Part shown: piece after piece, positions 1-12,445 of the stretch | Numbering within the stretch: position 1 is the stretch's first letter | Layout: every line of letters begins with the position of its first letter | Assembly: GCA_963970005.1 (NCBI GenBank) | Contig: CAXAMN010023361.1 | Span: 231,954-295,953 of the forward strand | Direction: 5' to 3' | DNA length: 64,000 bases | Source of the DNA: Durusdinium trenchii | Taxonomy: Eukaryota > Sar > Dinophyceae > Suessiales > Symbiodiniaceae | Notes under the pieces: generated by a model | Told to the model about the DNA's origin: nothing | Databases searched by the model: none | What the model saw: the letters and a program-made list of their open reading frames with translations, nothing else | Made by a program: the position numbers and the translations under genes

Positions 1-483
1 GAGCTGGAAGCTGAGAACTGGCGACTTTCTAGTACAACTTTAGTACGAGGAGCAATCTGTAGATGTAGAGCTGGAAGCTGAGAACTGGCGACTTTGTAGT
101 GCAACTTTAGTACGCGGAGCAATCTGTAGAGCTGGAAGCTGAGAACTGGCGACTTTCTAGTGCAACTTTAGTACGCGGAGCAATCTGTAGAGCTGAAAGC
201 TGAGAACTGGCGACGTTGTAGTACAACTTTAGTACGCGGAGAAACCTGTGGAGCTGGACGCTGAGAACTGGCGACTTTGTAGTACAACTTTAGTACGCGG
301 AGTGACTGGGGATCTGGAGGCTGAGAACTGGCGATTTTGTAGTACAACTGTAGTACGCGGAGCAAGCTGTGCAGCTAGAAGCTGAGAACTGGCCACTTTG
401 TAGTACAACTTTAGTACGCGGACTATGTGGGGAGCTGGAGGCTGAGAACTGGCGACTATGTAGTACAACTTTAGTACGCGGAG
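1..483. repeat. 61-bp tandem satellite, about 8 copies
   Basis: About eight head-to-tail copies of a roughly 60-62 bp unit containing GCTGAGAACTGGCGACTTT and CAACTTTAGTACGCGGAG. Copies differ by scattered substitutions. A detached partial copy (GCAGTACAACTTTAGTACGC) lies near 785-805, beyond the next satellite, so the two arrays are interleaved. Short ORFs here are only translations of the repeat. The array runs off the left edge, so its full length is unknown. Confidence 0.95.
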
Positions 484-780
484 GAGTCATCTCTCGAGAC
501 TGAGTCATCTCTCGCTGCTGAGTCATCTCTCACCTGAGTCATCTCTCGCTGCTGAGTCATCTCTCGCTGCTGAGTCATCTCTCACTGCTGAGTTATCTCT
601 CGCTGCTGAGTCATCTCTCGCTTCTGAGTCATCTCTCCCTGCTGAGTCATCTCTCACTGCTGAGTTATCTCTCGCTGCTGAGTCATTTCCCGCTGCTGAG
701 TCATCTCTCGCGACTGAGTCATCTGTCGCTGAGTCGTCTCTCGCTGCTGAGTCATCTGTGGTTGCTGAGTCATCTGGCCA
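484..780. repeat. 18-bp tandem satellite
   Basis: About 16 imperfect copies of a GAGTCATCTCTCGCTGCT-like unit, with some truncated to 12-15 bp. The array directly abuts the 61-bp satellite, and a fragment of that first satellite follows it. No coding potential is seen. Confidence 0.93.
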
Positions 781-2510
781 TTTTGCAGTACAACTTTAGT
801 ACGCAGCGCTGTGTTGATCAAAAGTCCGGAGCGCGTGCGTTTGACTGGGGGACGCGCGTGTTTGAGAGAACCGGAACACTCCTATAGGTCAATTTGTTCT
901 TACAGGAAACTTCCGCCGCCGGCTTGCCCGGGAACTGCTTGTAGAGAATAAGGGAATTCCCTAAGAACCTACCTTAGAATCCATTCCTGGATTCCATACT
1001 AAAAATACGAAGCACCCGTCTGCTGGTGCTCCTCAATGGCAACAACACCAGACCCGGTGGATCGTTCGGAGAACACCCTTTCGCATGGACCCCAAACAAA
1101 CCGTTTGATCAGTTGGGAGACGACACACCGACACACCTCGTGTAGAAACAAGCTTTGCTTCACCCGTTGACGGGCGTAGAAACGCAACAAGTGTTCCTGA
1201 ACCAAAGGTCACTCGGATTCATTGCATTGATACAGTGTAGTGTAGGTAGCTATTCAAAACAACCTGTAGTGTAGTGCTTGGATTTATAATCTATAATCTA
1301 TACCAAAAGACACCAAAAGTACGTGTTGAAACACCACTGCCCCGAACTGCTGTCAAATGGGTGGGCTCCAGACCCTCGACTTCAACTCTACCGCAACACC
1401 TAAACAAATCTGAAGATTGAGCAATCCATACAAGCACCGCGTCCCGAAAAACGCCACAAGTTTTGGAATAGCCAAGAGTTTTTCGGAAACTGCCTTTTTC
1501 GATGCCTTCTTTTGGCCAACTGCAACAAATCATCATGTATGTTTGATTACATCTACAGTAATTGACAAGTGGTATAAACACCAACAAACAAACAGCTGGG
1601 GACAAAGCCTTTGGCAACCCCTACCTATATACATTCTTGCCGGAATTCCCTTTTCTTGTAGGCAACGACTCTTTGGAGACGACCCCTCATGACCTTTTCA
1701 TGGGTCCGCTGAAACGTGCTCCAAGGCACTTTGTATCAAAGGATCGTTGAAGAGTTCACCACCTCGATATCCAGCTGGCTGCTACGAAAAAGAGTGCGGT
1801 GCGATACCAGTACGTAGCAACTGCATTGATTTTTCGAATGACATCCCCCCCGCTAATACCAGGCCAGGATGCCCTGACGGCCCCGGTTTGGGTGCTAATT
1901 GGTGGTCAAAGGAGTGTCCGTGAACCAGCCCTAGAAAGAGCTTCACGCACCACCCTTCGGGGGCGTCTATAGGTATCCATATAGGTATCCTCCACCTATA
2001 GATGTGAATATGTCTTACTAAGAACGATGACCTCCACCCTACTAGAGTTACTAGAGGTGGCCTCCAACCTAATAGCGATGGGGGATGTGTGGATCTGTGC
2101 ACGAAAGAGGTCTTTGACTCGTTGGATCAGTGGCCCTCGACTCATTGGATTAGTGGCCCCCATCCGTTCTTTGGGCTGAGAGGACGCCCAAGTGCAGTCA
2201 CTGAGTTTCCTCCTGTCTTTGGCCGCCCATTGACCACGGAAACGCTCCGCAAACATCCATCCCGCCGAAGCCTCTGGCGCCCACCCACTGGAAGTCTACT
2301 GACCCCGATCGTTCCGACCGAATCCCAGCGTTCCGACCGTCAAGCAGCACGTTCCGGGACAGCGGATCGGCATCCATTCCTCGCTGGGGATGCACCTGGG
2401 GTCGTGATCCAAACACCAAAAAAGAGAGCGCTCTCCCGACCCCACGGACGCATGAGCGGAGAGTCATCCGCAGAGTGGGAGTGTCATCCGGACCGGAATC
2501 CTGCACAAGT

Positions 2511-2596
2511 GGTCCCCAAATAGATAGTGGCACGGTTCCCAATACATTATATTTGGAGTATCTACTTGTCTATTTTTTTTGGGGGGGGGGTTCTAT
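2511..2596. mobile_element. MITE-like hairpin repeat, copy 1
   Basis: The left arm CCCCAAATAGATAG (2514-2527) faces a degenerate, T/G-expanded right arm at 2570-2590. The copy at 63368-63443 shares the left flank GTGGT, the arm, the internal CGGTxTCCCAATA-like stretch and the trailing TCTATA. This looks like a short non-autonomous inverted-repeat element of about 80 bp. The right arm here has drifted into poly-T/poly-G. Confidence 0.6.
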
Positions 2597-2825
2597 ATAA
2601 TGAACTATGACTATAACTTTAAAATGATGGGTTGTCTTTGGATGCCCTGTGTTTCCAGGTGTTCTCGCGACACCGTCCGACACAGTCCGACACCGATGTT
2701 TCTGGGTGTTCACCAGGTAGGCTCGACCCACTGCCTGACTGAGGAAGACTATACTGACTCTGCATGAAACATCTGCTCCTTTTTGTTGTCCTGATGCTAT
2801 TTCTGTGAATGAAAACGAGCGACCG

Positions 2826-2889
2826 AGGTGGTTTCAAGAGTGACCCCCCTGGATATTAGGTGGTTTCAAGAGTGACCCCCCTGGATATT
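2826..2889. repeat. Exact 32-bp tandem duplication
   Basis: Two identical adjacent copies of a 32-bp unit beginning AGGTGGTTTCAAGAGTGACC, at 2826-2857 and 2858-2889. Perfect identity suggests a recent slippage or template-switch event. Confidence 0.9.
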
Positions 2890-5584
2890 CTTCTCAACCA
2901 ACCAGGATGCACACCGTGTTTGGACACGTTTTACTCGTGGTGCACGCCGTGTTTGCGGCCAGCCAAGGGTGAACAACACATCGCTACGCTGGCTGTTCCA
3001 ATGCTGGTCAGCAATCAGCCATGGGCAACTTTTGCGTTAAAACGGTCGGCATTTGGAGCTCAAGATAAGGTTGCCTTTGAAGAAGCCATAAGATCCTTAG
3101 GTCTTAAATGTTTAAGTGAACTTTGATTGGTTGTGTTTGGGCCAAGATTTGTCAATACCCTCGTCAACCCCCTGGTGAACACAGGCACGTGGACATTCAT
3201 CAAATTGCGGGCACACTATGCCAAAGACCACGCTTTGCCTGATCTGAAGTAGTTCAGGTTGAAGGTGCCCAAAGACTTTCTTACCCTAATCTCAGAAGCT
3301 TCTGGTGCCTCCTCAACTTGTATCTGAGCAAAAAATAACATATAAGTACCTTGCAAGCCCTAGATTCCCCGACAATCCTTACGCTAATTTTTTATTCAAT
3401 TTGTATCAATGGTCAAGATTCCTCTTTGGACCAAGCTAAACAGGGTGGCGACCAAAAACATGCCAAACCAAGAATGTTCAGTATTTTCCTATGTCTTGAT
3501 GCGTGGGGGTAGTTCAACGGCTCACCTCTCGCCAAGGTACTCCTCACCCCAAAGCCCACATTGACTGCCTCGCGGCAGGGCATCAACACTTGGATCAAAG
3601 CAGGCGGAGGGGAGGACCTCCTCCCACTTTCGGACACCTCTCGTTGAAACGCACTCCCTTCTCTTCGTCTCTGCTCCTTTTTCGTTGAGTTGGGGAGGCT
3701 CCGAGCGGGTCCGACGCTCCCGCTCGGTGATGGATCATCATGTTCGAGTCTTTGCATCCAGCTTCACTGTCGAGCTCTCGCAGAGTTCAAGCTTCCTTTC
3801 ATCTCATGTCGGCCAAAAAATATCAACCCCATCAGATGCAGTTGCACCAGAATAAAGCGATATGTTATGAAGTGTCAGGAGAACCTGAAAACGATCAAAG
3901 TGAACCACATGCGAACCACTTGTGTATATAGATCTTAAAAGTATATTATAGTTTCTCGTGAAACAGTCATTTGCAAAGCACTTCTTTTTTTCACAGGGAC
4001 CTGCTCCACGCTCATACCATCCCATGACTTTTGAGAAAACAACCAACAACGCGCATTGACCTACCAGTCGACTGGGCACATGTTTTTCATACACCCTGCT
4101 TCCGGCCAGAGGGTCGTTCTCGGATGGGGAACAGGCGGTGAATTCTGGGCAGCGGCAAAACCGGAACATCCAGCGCCCACCAGGTGAACCATGGTGAACC
4201 ATGAAAACCCCCCCCCTACTAAGCACCGCGGGCTCCGTTCCTTCTTTTCGGGTCCCTTCCTTTCGTGACACCCGACCGTTCCGCACCGTCACCGTGACAT
4301 CCGCGAGTCCAACCACCGGCGCGGGAGCGCGGGAGCTCCGCCTCCAAGCTGGGTGGAAAATCGAAAGAAGTCGCTATGGCATTCCACGGAGGATGGTCTT
4401 CCGAGCTCGCCTCGCTAAGGAAAAGGACGCGGGAGCCGCGTGGAGAGTGAGCTTTTTCCGTTCTCAAAGCGTATACTGGAGCAAGCAAGCGATGTGTGGC
4501 GAACAGAACTGCAGTAGAAAGGGATATACGAGAAGCTAATTAGAATGATCAACATTCCCCAACTCTGACTCTTCAGGCAATCATGTTCTTTTGTGAACTC
4601 TTCTCCAAGCGACTACTGGCCGCAAACAAGTGGAAGTAGTAGCCTGGCCGGAACTGAGTCAAGTCTAGACAGTGCACGAAACGTTGCTGAAAGGATCCAA
4701 AAGGAAAGGTTCCACATACTGTAAGCATCATGTGGGCGACTGTTCCAGCTTCCTGTACATGTTCTATCGTGTTCCACCATTGTTAGTACTTAGATATCCT
4801 TAGAACCCCACAGTCCTTCCAAATCCAAACTGCTCGGTTGCTGCACCACGTGGGCGGTTTAATGTCAATGGGTGTGTCCAGCCGCAAAAAGCGCTTGGTT
4901 TGTCCCCAGAGAAGCTTCCAGCACCGAGCTTCAGTGACGGCAGAAACCAACAACGAACTGATGAGTTTCGCCAAGGGGCAAGTGATGATCATAGCAGATG
5001 CAAAAAACACATATACCTCAGCTGAACCGTGTAGATTCGGATTAAGGTCACGAATGTGCAGGAACTGAGTCATCTGAAGAGACCTTCACGCATCATCAGA
5101 CCTAAACAGTACCGCCAAAAAGATGAACATAACATGTGTATACATGTGTATATTGTATACAGTATGTCTTCCCCCCATGTATCACCGTGAAAGGCCGCAG
5201 GAAAAAGACATCGGATCGGAAAATGATGAGAAGAGATGTGAATCAGCTGAAGAGACCTTCACGCACAGCTGAAGAGACCTATGCGCAAAATCCTCGTGCA
5301 CATGACCAAACTATACCAAGCTTGTGTTCTTTTCAGCCATCTGAGTCAGACTGGACAATCTGCCTGTGATGAGCTTGACACATCCGACATCCCCCACCGC
5401 CAGAACCACCCGCGGCGGGTGCGGAAAAACACATCCGCTGGACACTGCACATCGGAAGGTCCGTCACTGTCGACGGTTGATAGGTTGATAACCCCCATGG
5501 TCAAACATTTCTCCATAACGAGGGGGGCTCTACATCAATCAATCAAAAGATATCAAAAGTCAAGATGACTATCCTTTGGGTACA

Positions 5585-5680
5585 ACCAGTAACAGTGGAT
5601 GATGGTTACTTTCTCTAAAATAGTGATAGTTGTTTACCGACTGTTACAGGTGAGAGGACAAACCCAAACTATCCTGTTCA
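5585..5680. repeat. Dispersed repeat shared with 63600-63662
   Basis: AGTGGATGATG followed by GTTTACCGACTGTTACAGGT and then AGGACAAACCCAA. The same words occur at 63600-63662 in the same order with a few substitutions, where they form the right half of an imperfect palindrome. Two copies 58 kb apart point to a short dispersed, probably non-autonomous, element. Confidence 0.5.
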
Positions 5681-7716
5681 TTAAGACTCTCTTCCTCCAT
5701 CAGCTGCCTCCGTCATACACACCTATACCGTATGCATCTACAGCACTATCTATATATATATCGTTTGATAGACTGTAGCAAAACTCCACTTGGTGACGTG
5801 GATGACCTGGACTTCCGCAGGAAGAGGACTTTCCGAAAACAGGGGGGCTATTCAGTTCCCTCGGCAACATGGGTCAATCAACCAAACATGACGGAAATTA
5901 GGCAATGGCAAAGAACATCTGGAAAACCTGTAGCAGGTGTTCTCATGGGTTCTATCCAACGACCCATTGTGCAATTGGTTGATTTCCAAGTCCTTTCTCC
6001 ATTTGGACAAAGTGTCGCGGTCGACAGGACAAACCTCCCTTCGACAGCCGACTCTGACCAGCTTCGACTCAAAAGGCTTGACAGGCGGCAACCTGAAGGT
6101 ACTTCCGCAATTTTTGCTCGTTCGGTGGCTTCTGATCTGCACAAGCCGGCAGCTGTTCCATCTCATGTCACGTTTTTTGCTCGGGGATGACACTTCATCC
6201 GACATGATTCAAGTTCACGTTGTTTTGTTCATCTTGGTTCAATATGTCTCAATCCCCCTTTCTCACACCGCCCAACAGTGACCCACGGTTGAAAGGAGCT
6301 TAACAAAGACATGTGTAAATAGGGTTTGTGTTCCCTATAGAAGCTTGGAATGCTGCTTGCAAAATTTGGCAGATGGTTAAAGAACAGTGTTTAGTGTTTA
6401 GTGTAGGTGTCAAAAGGCCTCAGGTTGTATTACGTATGGGGCCTTTTGAGAATTGCGTTCGCGAGACCAATACAAAGTGAGGGTTGCAAAACTGCTCCTT
6501 TTGGACGCCCAAAAGTCTTCTGGGAAGCCTCGGACTGTTCTGTGTCAGTTTGATTTCTGGCCATTCACCGGCCTGGAACGCTTTCGGTTGGTTCCTCTCT
6601 CTCTCAGGTTATGGCAGAACCTTCCAGTCGTTGCCCTGCTCTTCTGTTCCTGGGACACCATCCACTCGGCAGCACGGGATATCGCCTGTCGCAGTGGGTG
6701 TCACCACTTTTCCTTCCTCCATCTGCATGTTCACCTGTGGTTCGGGTGCGACCCGAACAGCGATCAATGCCAATCAGAAGTGGCAGGGAAGATCCCAAAA
6801 ACCAACGTTTATAACTGTAACCAAATGTAACCTGCGACACTAACCTGCAACTTACCAAATGAACAAATGCAACTTCTATCATGTCTACAAGAACCGCAAA
6901 CCTGTTGGAGAAGGTCGGAGACCTGTTGGAGGGTCCTATGTTTTTTTATTTTTTTTAAGGGTGTGATTCAATCATGATTGGATATGCGTTGTCAAAGATT
7001 TAGGACCAAAAAAGCTTTGTCCAAGACCTTTACAATACAAATGAAGACCTGTCTGCCGTGCGTAGATCGATGAAGCCTTGGTGACTGGCTGTACCGGTGG
7101 GACCGAGACCGCTCCGTTGAACGCGTGAAAAAGCGTGTGTTTTCGGTGACTTGCAGCAGTTCCTAGTGTCCTAGAGACCCGTGTGTGGTCACTTGAGCAA
7201 GTTCAAAGTAGACTGTCAGTGTATACTCCAACATGTTGGGATGATGTTGGATATCGGTTTGGTCTAAAGGATTTATTTGGAAGTCCCATCATATATGGCA
7301 TGTTTACCTACATTCGGGTGGTTGAAAAGGGGTCAATGACTGAGTCAATGCTGTATATATTCCACTCCCATGGCATGGGAAGGTCTGTGTTGTCAATACC
7401 GGCAAAGGGCTCAAACGTTGAAGGGCCTGCGGGAAAGGGGGGATCGATTGGTTGACCTACCCGGAAGGTCAAGCTGCATGGCGGACCAGGGCTCCAGGTT
7501 TTGACCCAGCCCCATATTACGCACATGACGTCAGACCTAGACTTTGGATCCCTCCTATGACCAATTATGGACAGGCAGGCATGGAGATCGACATTTACAA
7601 GGTCCTTTTCTCTAAACGTTTGGTGATTTCTGCCGAGTTAGCGCGGCACATGTCCGAAGAGTTTGTCTTGCAGTTGCCTTGTGGAGTCTCGTTTCCGTTG
7701 AGTGAGTGTTTAGCAC

Positions 7717-7925
7717 TACCTACTACTACTACTACTCCTACTCCTACTCCTACTCCTACTCCTACCAATATACAACTATACTACATTCTACTATACTACT
7801 ATACTAACATACTAGTACTAGTACTAGTACTACTACTACTGCTACTACTACTACTCCTGCTACTACTGCTACTACTTTTTGACTACTATACTACTATACT
7901 ACATACTACTATACTACTATAAAGT
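7717..7925. repeat. CTA/CTC trinucleotide microsatellite region
   Basis: Runs of CTA, CTC and ACT triplets with ACTAGTACTAGT interruptions. A similar tract lies at 25752-26037. A 156-codon plus-strand open frame through it is a repeat translation and is not a gene. Confidence 0.95.
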
Positions 7926-8789
7926 AAGTTTCATTGGATTTGGGTTCCAATTCTTTGCTTTTGGGTTCCAGAGTGGGCCTGAGGATGGTTGAGGATGGTC
8001 ATGTTGGATCAAGGGGTGAGGCCCGGTGAGGCCCAAGGTCGCTGCCTTTTTTCGCACTTCCAGCTGTCCATCCATCCATTGGTGCCGGGCACTCAGCAAA
8101 ATTTTCTCGGGCCATCACTGCCCAACAAAGATCTAAATCAGTCGCAACGCTTCATTCTCTTGCATCGTGACTTCGCTCTTCAAGAAGTACAGAGGTTTCC
8201 CTTGGCCAAAGGGGCAATGAAGGTTGAGTTTGCAAAACTCATGTTCACATAGTGTTCACTCTAAATTTCAGCTTTAAAGCTGTAAACTGTAAACTGCACA
8301 TTTTGCAATCCATGCTTCGGGGCATGATTTCCTCGGGTTTGCCAACAGTGACTGTTGGCTAAAAGCTGTGCAAACGGATGCGCAAACAGCTGCTAATTGC
8401 ACAAGCACAATATGTGTTCAAGAGTCTTTGGATTCTTTTATGAATGCCACTCTCCATGCGCGCGATAGCAGTCGCGAGTTCTCCAGGGCCTGATGCTTTA
8501 ACAAGAACATATAAGAACTGCCAAGTTTAAGAAACAATCCTGGCACAGCAAAATCACCTACTAATCGGAATCGAGCTGCAGAGCATCCAAACGCTGAAGC
8601 CAAGCTTGAAAACTTCATTCCATTGAGGGCCGTGGGCTGAGACCATTGAAAGTAATGGGCAGATGGCTTGGGCTTGATGACATAGAACTCACCTAACAGC
8701 GAAACATACAACATCGTGGCCAAACAGCCGGACCTCGCGACTCTGATTAATTTATGTTGCATTAGTTACATCAAAGACCCTGACCTTCT

Positions 8790-8960
8790 GCAGCACTAGA
8801 TGGCTTCTCTATGGTGTGCCCATTTATCGTAAAGTCGACGATCCCCTCGTCTTCAAACTCGTGCAGCAAAGAGCGCCAGGGTGATTTCTCGGTGTCGGTC
8901 ATTGACTTACCACCCTCGTCTTGAACTTCCAGGACCACGATCTGCTGGTCACTGGTCCAC
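8790..8960 (-). CDS. Possible exon, unrecognised
   Basis: The minus-strand frame reads an acidic, gene-like peptide (SPWRSLLHEFEDEGIVDF) with balanced amino-acid use, unlike the surrounding shadows. It could be a terminal exon of the long minus-strand gene to its right or a separate gene. The only other candidate nearby is the minus frame at 8418-8762. No domain is recognised and no start or splice site is firmly assigned. Confidence 0.3.
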
Positions 8961-9501
8961 GTGCAAGACATCATGCGTTCAACATCTCCTCGTCAGGAAT
9001 CAGTAGAGTTCCTACGACCGAACATGTACACAAGCATGGTGCTCATCATCGGCCCAGAACTAGAAGTTGCTAGCAAGAGGATTTGCTCACTGCCAGGTAA
9101 CGCTTCCCCGAACGGAACGAGAAAAACTGTTTTCACTGCTGGCTGACATCACAAGTCATGTGATCTATGTGATCTATGGATCGGCCCCACACAGTGCTTC
9201 CTGCCTGCAGCAACTACAGGTCTAAGGAAACATCACAGTCCCACTCCCACTGTTCACAGTGGGCACGATTCCTGTGATTTGTGAAAGACAGGGTCCAATT
9301 ATACCCCATGGCTCGCGCACATACAAAGTTTCACTGCTCACTAAAAGACAATAATGAGATATCCAATGTTGGTGGCTATTGGGCTTTGGAGGATAGGCGT
9401 TGAACAGCAACCATGGCGTGAGCCTCAACAAAATATTACCCTACAAACCACTCGCTTTCCCTATAGCCCTACAGCACCATCCTTGTGGCACTGACTCTCA
9501 C

Positions 9502-9675
9502 TCAATCGACCTCTTCCGCATCACGAGTCTCAGCCTCAGCGGCATCAGCCCCATTTGGGTCAGCAGCTGCAGACGCAGCAGCGTCACTCGGGGCAGGCTC
9601 TTCAGGAAGACTGTGCCTGACCTTCAGCCGGCGCCTGCTGAGCTCACTGTTAGACATGCCTTTGATTGAAGACAC
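9502..9675 (-). CDS. Last exon: Ala/Asp/Glu-rich acidic C-terminus
   Basis: On the minus strand the frame opens after an AAAG acceptor near 9675 with GMSNSELSRRRLKVRHSLPE, continues through a low-complexity Ala/Asp/Glu tail and ends at a TGA or TAA near 9502. It follows the HMG-like exon at 9800-9930. The basic-then-acidic order recalls the end of many HMG-box proteins, but the function is inferred only from composition. Confidence 0.5.
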   Translation of the reverse strand: MSSIKGMSNSELSRRRLKVRHSLPEEPAPSDAAASAAADPNGADAAEAETRDAEEVD

Positions 9676-9799
9676 TCGTTCAGGATGGCTGCGCCACCTC
9701 AAAAGAATTTGGGATGTAGCGCGAAAAAGAAATGCACCAAACACAGCTACACTTGATTCGGACCAACGATGCTTTGTGTTTGCATGACTAAGAAGGATT

Positions 9800-9932
9800 G
9801 AGTTTGGTACTCCGCCCGGGCCATGTTGAGAATCTCCTTGGGCGTTTTGTTCGGGTGCTCCTGCTTCAACTCTTCCTTGCGCGCCGCCAGGTGCTTGTAG
9901 TAGGTGTCTCTCAGACCAGGCCGTCCACAAAC
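9800..9932 (-). CDS. Exon with HMG-box-like helix
   Basis: The minus strand reads YYKHLAARKEELKQEHPNK followed by TPKEILNMARAE. The spacing (basic helix, E-x-P turn, then a K-E-I-x-x-x-A-R-x-x-W/Y helix) is that of the second half of an HMG or YABBY-like box. A GTACCA donor lies at the end. If correct, it gives the long minus-strand gene a DNA-bending module near its C-terminus. The resemblance is short and only moderately convincing. Confidence 0.45.
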
Positions 9933-10029
9933 ACCACCCTGGCCAATACAGGCTGCAGCAAGGCTAAGTCTTTTGAGTAGCCAGCTTTAATCCGAATCCA
10001 AAAGAAGTGAACATGTCACAAGTCTTACT

Positions 10030-10200
10030 TGATATCTCGTAGGCTAGCTGGACAGTAGTGCAAGAAGGTCCAACACTATTTGCTCTGAGGTTTCCATTGC
10101 GATGGCCTTCCTTGCCTTTGGTTGCGGCTCCTGAGGCATGATCAACGTTGGGGCAGGGGCACATGCAGTTTTCGCAACACTGTGAGGTGGAAAGTGTACC
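10030..10200 (-). CDS. Cys-containing exon
   Basis: The minus frame contains CCENCMCPCPNVDHASG followed by a hydrophilic stretch ending QLAYEIS. The Cys cluster C-x2-C-x-C-x-C could bind metal, but no named zinc-finger family fits. It lies between the Lys-rich exon and the HMG-like exon in the same orientation. Confidence 0.4.
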
Positions 10201-10333
10201 GGATGTGTGCATCATTATGGTGGGACTTATGGTGGGATGTCCAAAGCCAATCGATGATAAGAGAAGTGCGAAATAGAATAACATCAAACTATGAAACACT
10301 GATATTCCAGGTTCATGATCGCACATCGGTTCA

Positions 10334-11290
10334 ATCCGAATGAGCTATCGTTTTTCTGTCCTGTCCAAGTATGAGTGTTTCAGCATCAGACTCCTCCTCA
10401 GACTTGTGTTCTTCCTCCTTCTTACTCTCCTTTCGCTCATTCTCTTCCGGGCACGGGACTGACTCAGTGGTGTTCTTCCTCTTTCTCACATTCTTTCCAT
10501 GTTCTGGCCCTCCCCTTCCAAGCGCCTTGGCCACCCTAGAGATCTTTTTTGGCTGGGCAGTCTCCTCCTCCTTTGCCACACTTTCCTTGTCCGCAGTCCT
10601 CTTCTTCAAGGCTGCCTTGGTCTTCTTCTTTTCTGTGTTCTTTTCTGTCTTCTCTTCTCCTGGTCCAGATGAGCCAGCTGACTTGGCTGACTTGGCTGAT
10701 TTGGCCGCCCTAAGAAGCTTCCTCTTGTTTTGCTTCTTCGCGCCCTTCTTCTTTCCCTTCCCACGACGTGCCTTTGACTTCACAGCTTTCTGTGGTGCAT
10801 TGATCTCTTCATCTGAATCCAAAGCATCAGGCAAATCTTCTGAGTCGGGTTCCTCCGGGTCAAGAGGGTTTGGTGACTCATCCATTTTTCGTGTACGCTT
10901 TGCCTTGGCTTTCGCCTTTGCTTTCTCCTTTCCTTTCGCATCACCACCAGGGTTCTCGTCGCTGTTCTCATCGTTTTTCTTCTTTGTCTCCCTTTCCTCA
11001 TTGACAAAGGCCTTCGTAACCATTCTTTTCACCTTGCCATCCTCCTCCACCTGCTCCTCCTTGACTGACTTCTTGTCGGCTTTTGATCTGGCTTGTTTCA
11101 ATTCTTCGTTCAACTCCTGAACCCTCTCCGGGGGCAGAGTAGGGTTGTTCTCGATGGTGGACTCTCCAGTAGTCATAGGCAAAGAAGCTGGTTTATCTTT
11201 ACCACCAAGATCCAACACTTTGGCAACTGCCATTGCAGCCTCCTGGCAAGAGGTGCTAGGCTTAGTAAGGTGTTGTTCAAGCTTTCTAAG
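10334..11290 (-). CDS. Lys/Glu/Ala-rich low-complexity exon
   Basis: A 300-codon minus-strand frame with no stop. After a normal beginning (HLTKPSTSCQEAAMAVAKVL) it becomes a charged tract rich in KAKAKAKAKR, KSAKSAKSAG, EEKTEKNTEKKK and acidic DSEDLPDALDSDEE blocks. Such tracts are typical nuclear-localising or chromatin-binding disordered regions. The mirror open frame on the plus strand is a shadow. The preceding part (11295-11540) is in another frame; see the frame break at about 11290. Confidence 0.6.
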
Positions 11291-11294
11291 CAAG

Positions 11295-11538
11295 AGGCCT
11301 CTTTGACTCCAAAGACTTGTTTTTCACCCCAAGAACCACAACTGTATGATGTCCAGCTGGCCTTCACTTGCGGCGCAGACGTTGGAGTTCCTGATTGCCC
11401 AGACCCTGCTGGAGAGGTCAACGCCTCAAAAGTTTCGGCCGGTGGAATTGGCAGAAACCGTGAGAGGGGGTTAAGAGCTAAGTTGGGGGCCTCCTTGCAC
11501 GGCGGGGTTTGAATGGCACCCTTGTCCTTCTCGCTCAT
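11295..11538 (-). CDS. Exon part preceding the Lys-rich tract, frame-shifted
   Basis: The minus frame beginning MSEKDKGAIQTPPCKEAPNL reads as normal protein up to GVKEAS. Coding quality then jumps to another frame (LLRKLEQHLTKPS) with no intron-length spacer. I infer a one-base indel near 11290, from either sequence error or decay. No domain is recognised. Confidence 0.45.
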
Positions 11539-11857
11539 AGCAGCAAAGTCCTAGAGTCTTAGAGAAAGTTGCAGCTGCACTGTTTGACAGGAACTTTGGC
11601 ATTCTTGCAGCCTCAGAATTGACTTTTGTTTATTTGACATAATCAGTGTCAGTCCTGCTCAAAGCCGTGCATGGCCAGAAGGTCCGAAATGTTCGACGGC
11701 ATGTCCGGGCGGATCAAGACAGTGAGACAAAGTCGAGTCTAGCCCTGGCTTGGGAAGCTTGATCCTAGGTTTGATGCTAGATGACAGACAAGTCTGGCTT
11801 ATTATGCTATAGGCAAGCCAATGTTCTTTTTGGTGCTGGGTTGGACACTCAATGTTA

Positions 11858-11999
11858 CTGTCCCAAGAAGAGTCGGGCCTGGCCTGAATCTTTCCGCTTC
11901 AACTCAGAAAATTTCTCTGGGCGTACCCACTTGCCAGCTCCATGCGCCATGATGAACTCGTTTGCCGGGATTGTAACCTCCATGTGTGCAACCTGAAGC
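11858..11999 (-). CDS. Short exon, unrecognised
   Basis: Minus frame VAHMEVTIPANEFIMAHGAG then KWVRPEKFSELKRKDSGQ, bounded by a plausible acceptor near 12000. Amino-acid use is gene-like. It belongs to the same minus-strand exon series. Confidence 0.45.
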
Positions 12000-12129
12000 A
12001 CTTTGACATCAACATCGACTAACAGAGTCACAGTATTGAGTCAATACGTAGTAGATGGTTCAGGTCCAATGAACAATTGACTAAATTTGTTCTATCATCA
12101 TTGGGTCAAGAAGCCACAAACAGTTTCAG

Positions 12130-12340
12130 GGTTTGATGCTCGGAGACCTGCTCGGCAACACCTGAAGTCCTCCTTTTTGCACCCAGAAAAAAGTTGTCCC
12201 TGGCACACGTCCAGATATTTTGGCCTCCACAAAATACTCATTGAGAATCTCATCGACTGTTTGCGGTTCGCCTGCCCATGGGACCATCTTGGCCTCTGGT
12301 TCAGGTTCTGGCGGTGGCGGCAATGGGATTGCTGATGCTG
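12130..12340 (-). CDS. Exon with Pro/Glu-rich start, unrecognised
   Basis: The minus frame starts with a PPPPEPEPEAK stretch and continues PQTVDEILNEYFVEAK and GTTFFWVQKGGLQVLP. The hydrophobic pattern after the Pro-rich start looks like a small folded region. Function unknown. Confidence 0.45.
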
Positions 12341-12445
12341 AGGCATTGCCAAACCTGAAAATGGGTCGGGTTTGTTCAGATCAGGTCAAGGTGTTTACCC
12401 TACTAGGCCATTCCAGGGTCAATGAACACTAAAAGCTGCTAGTTA

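Larger units (their letters stand above)
813..7710. other. Long stretch with no supportable gene
   Basis: Open frames on both strands are short (at most about 170 codons), overlap each other, lack recognisable domains and have no convincing exon-intron chain. Contents worth naming are listed separately: the hairpin repeat at 2511-2596, an exact 32-bp duplication at 2826-2889 and a repeat shared with the right end of the window near 5585-5680. Isolated exons of an unrecognised gene cannot be excluded, for example the Cys-containing plus frame at 2890-3126. Confidence 0.6.

Noticed and set aside
7452-7922. 156-codon frame ending in poly-Leu/Thr
   Set aside because: Translation of a trinucleotide microsatellite.
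10371-11120. 249-codon plus-strand Ser/Phe-rich open frame
   Set aside because: Mirror of the Lys/Glu-rich minus exon; composition is what the reverse complement of AAG/GAG codons gives.
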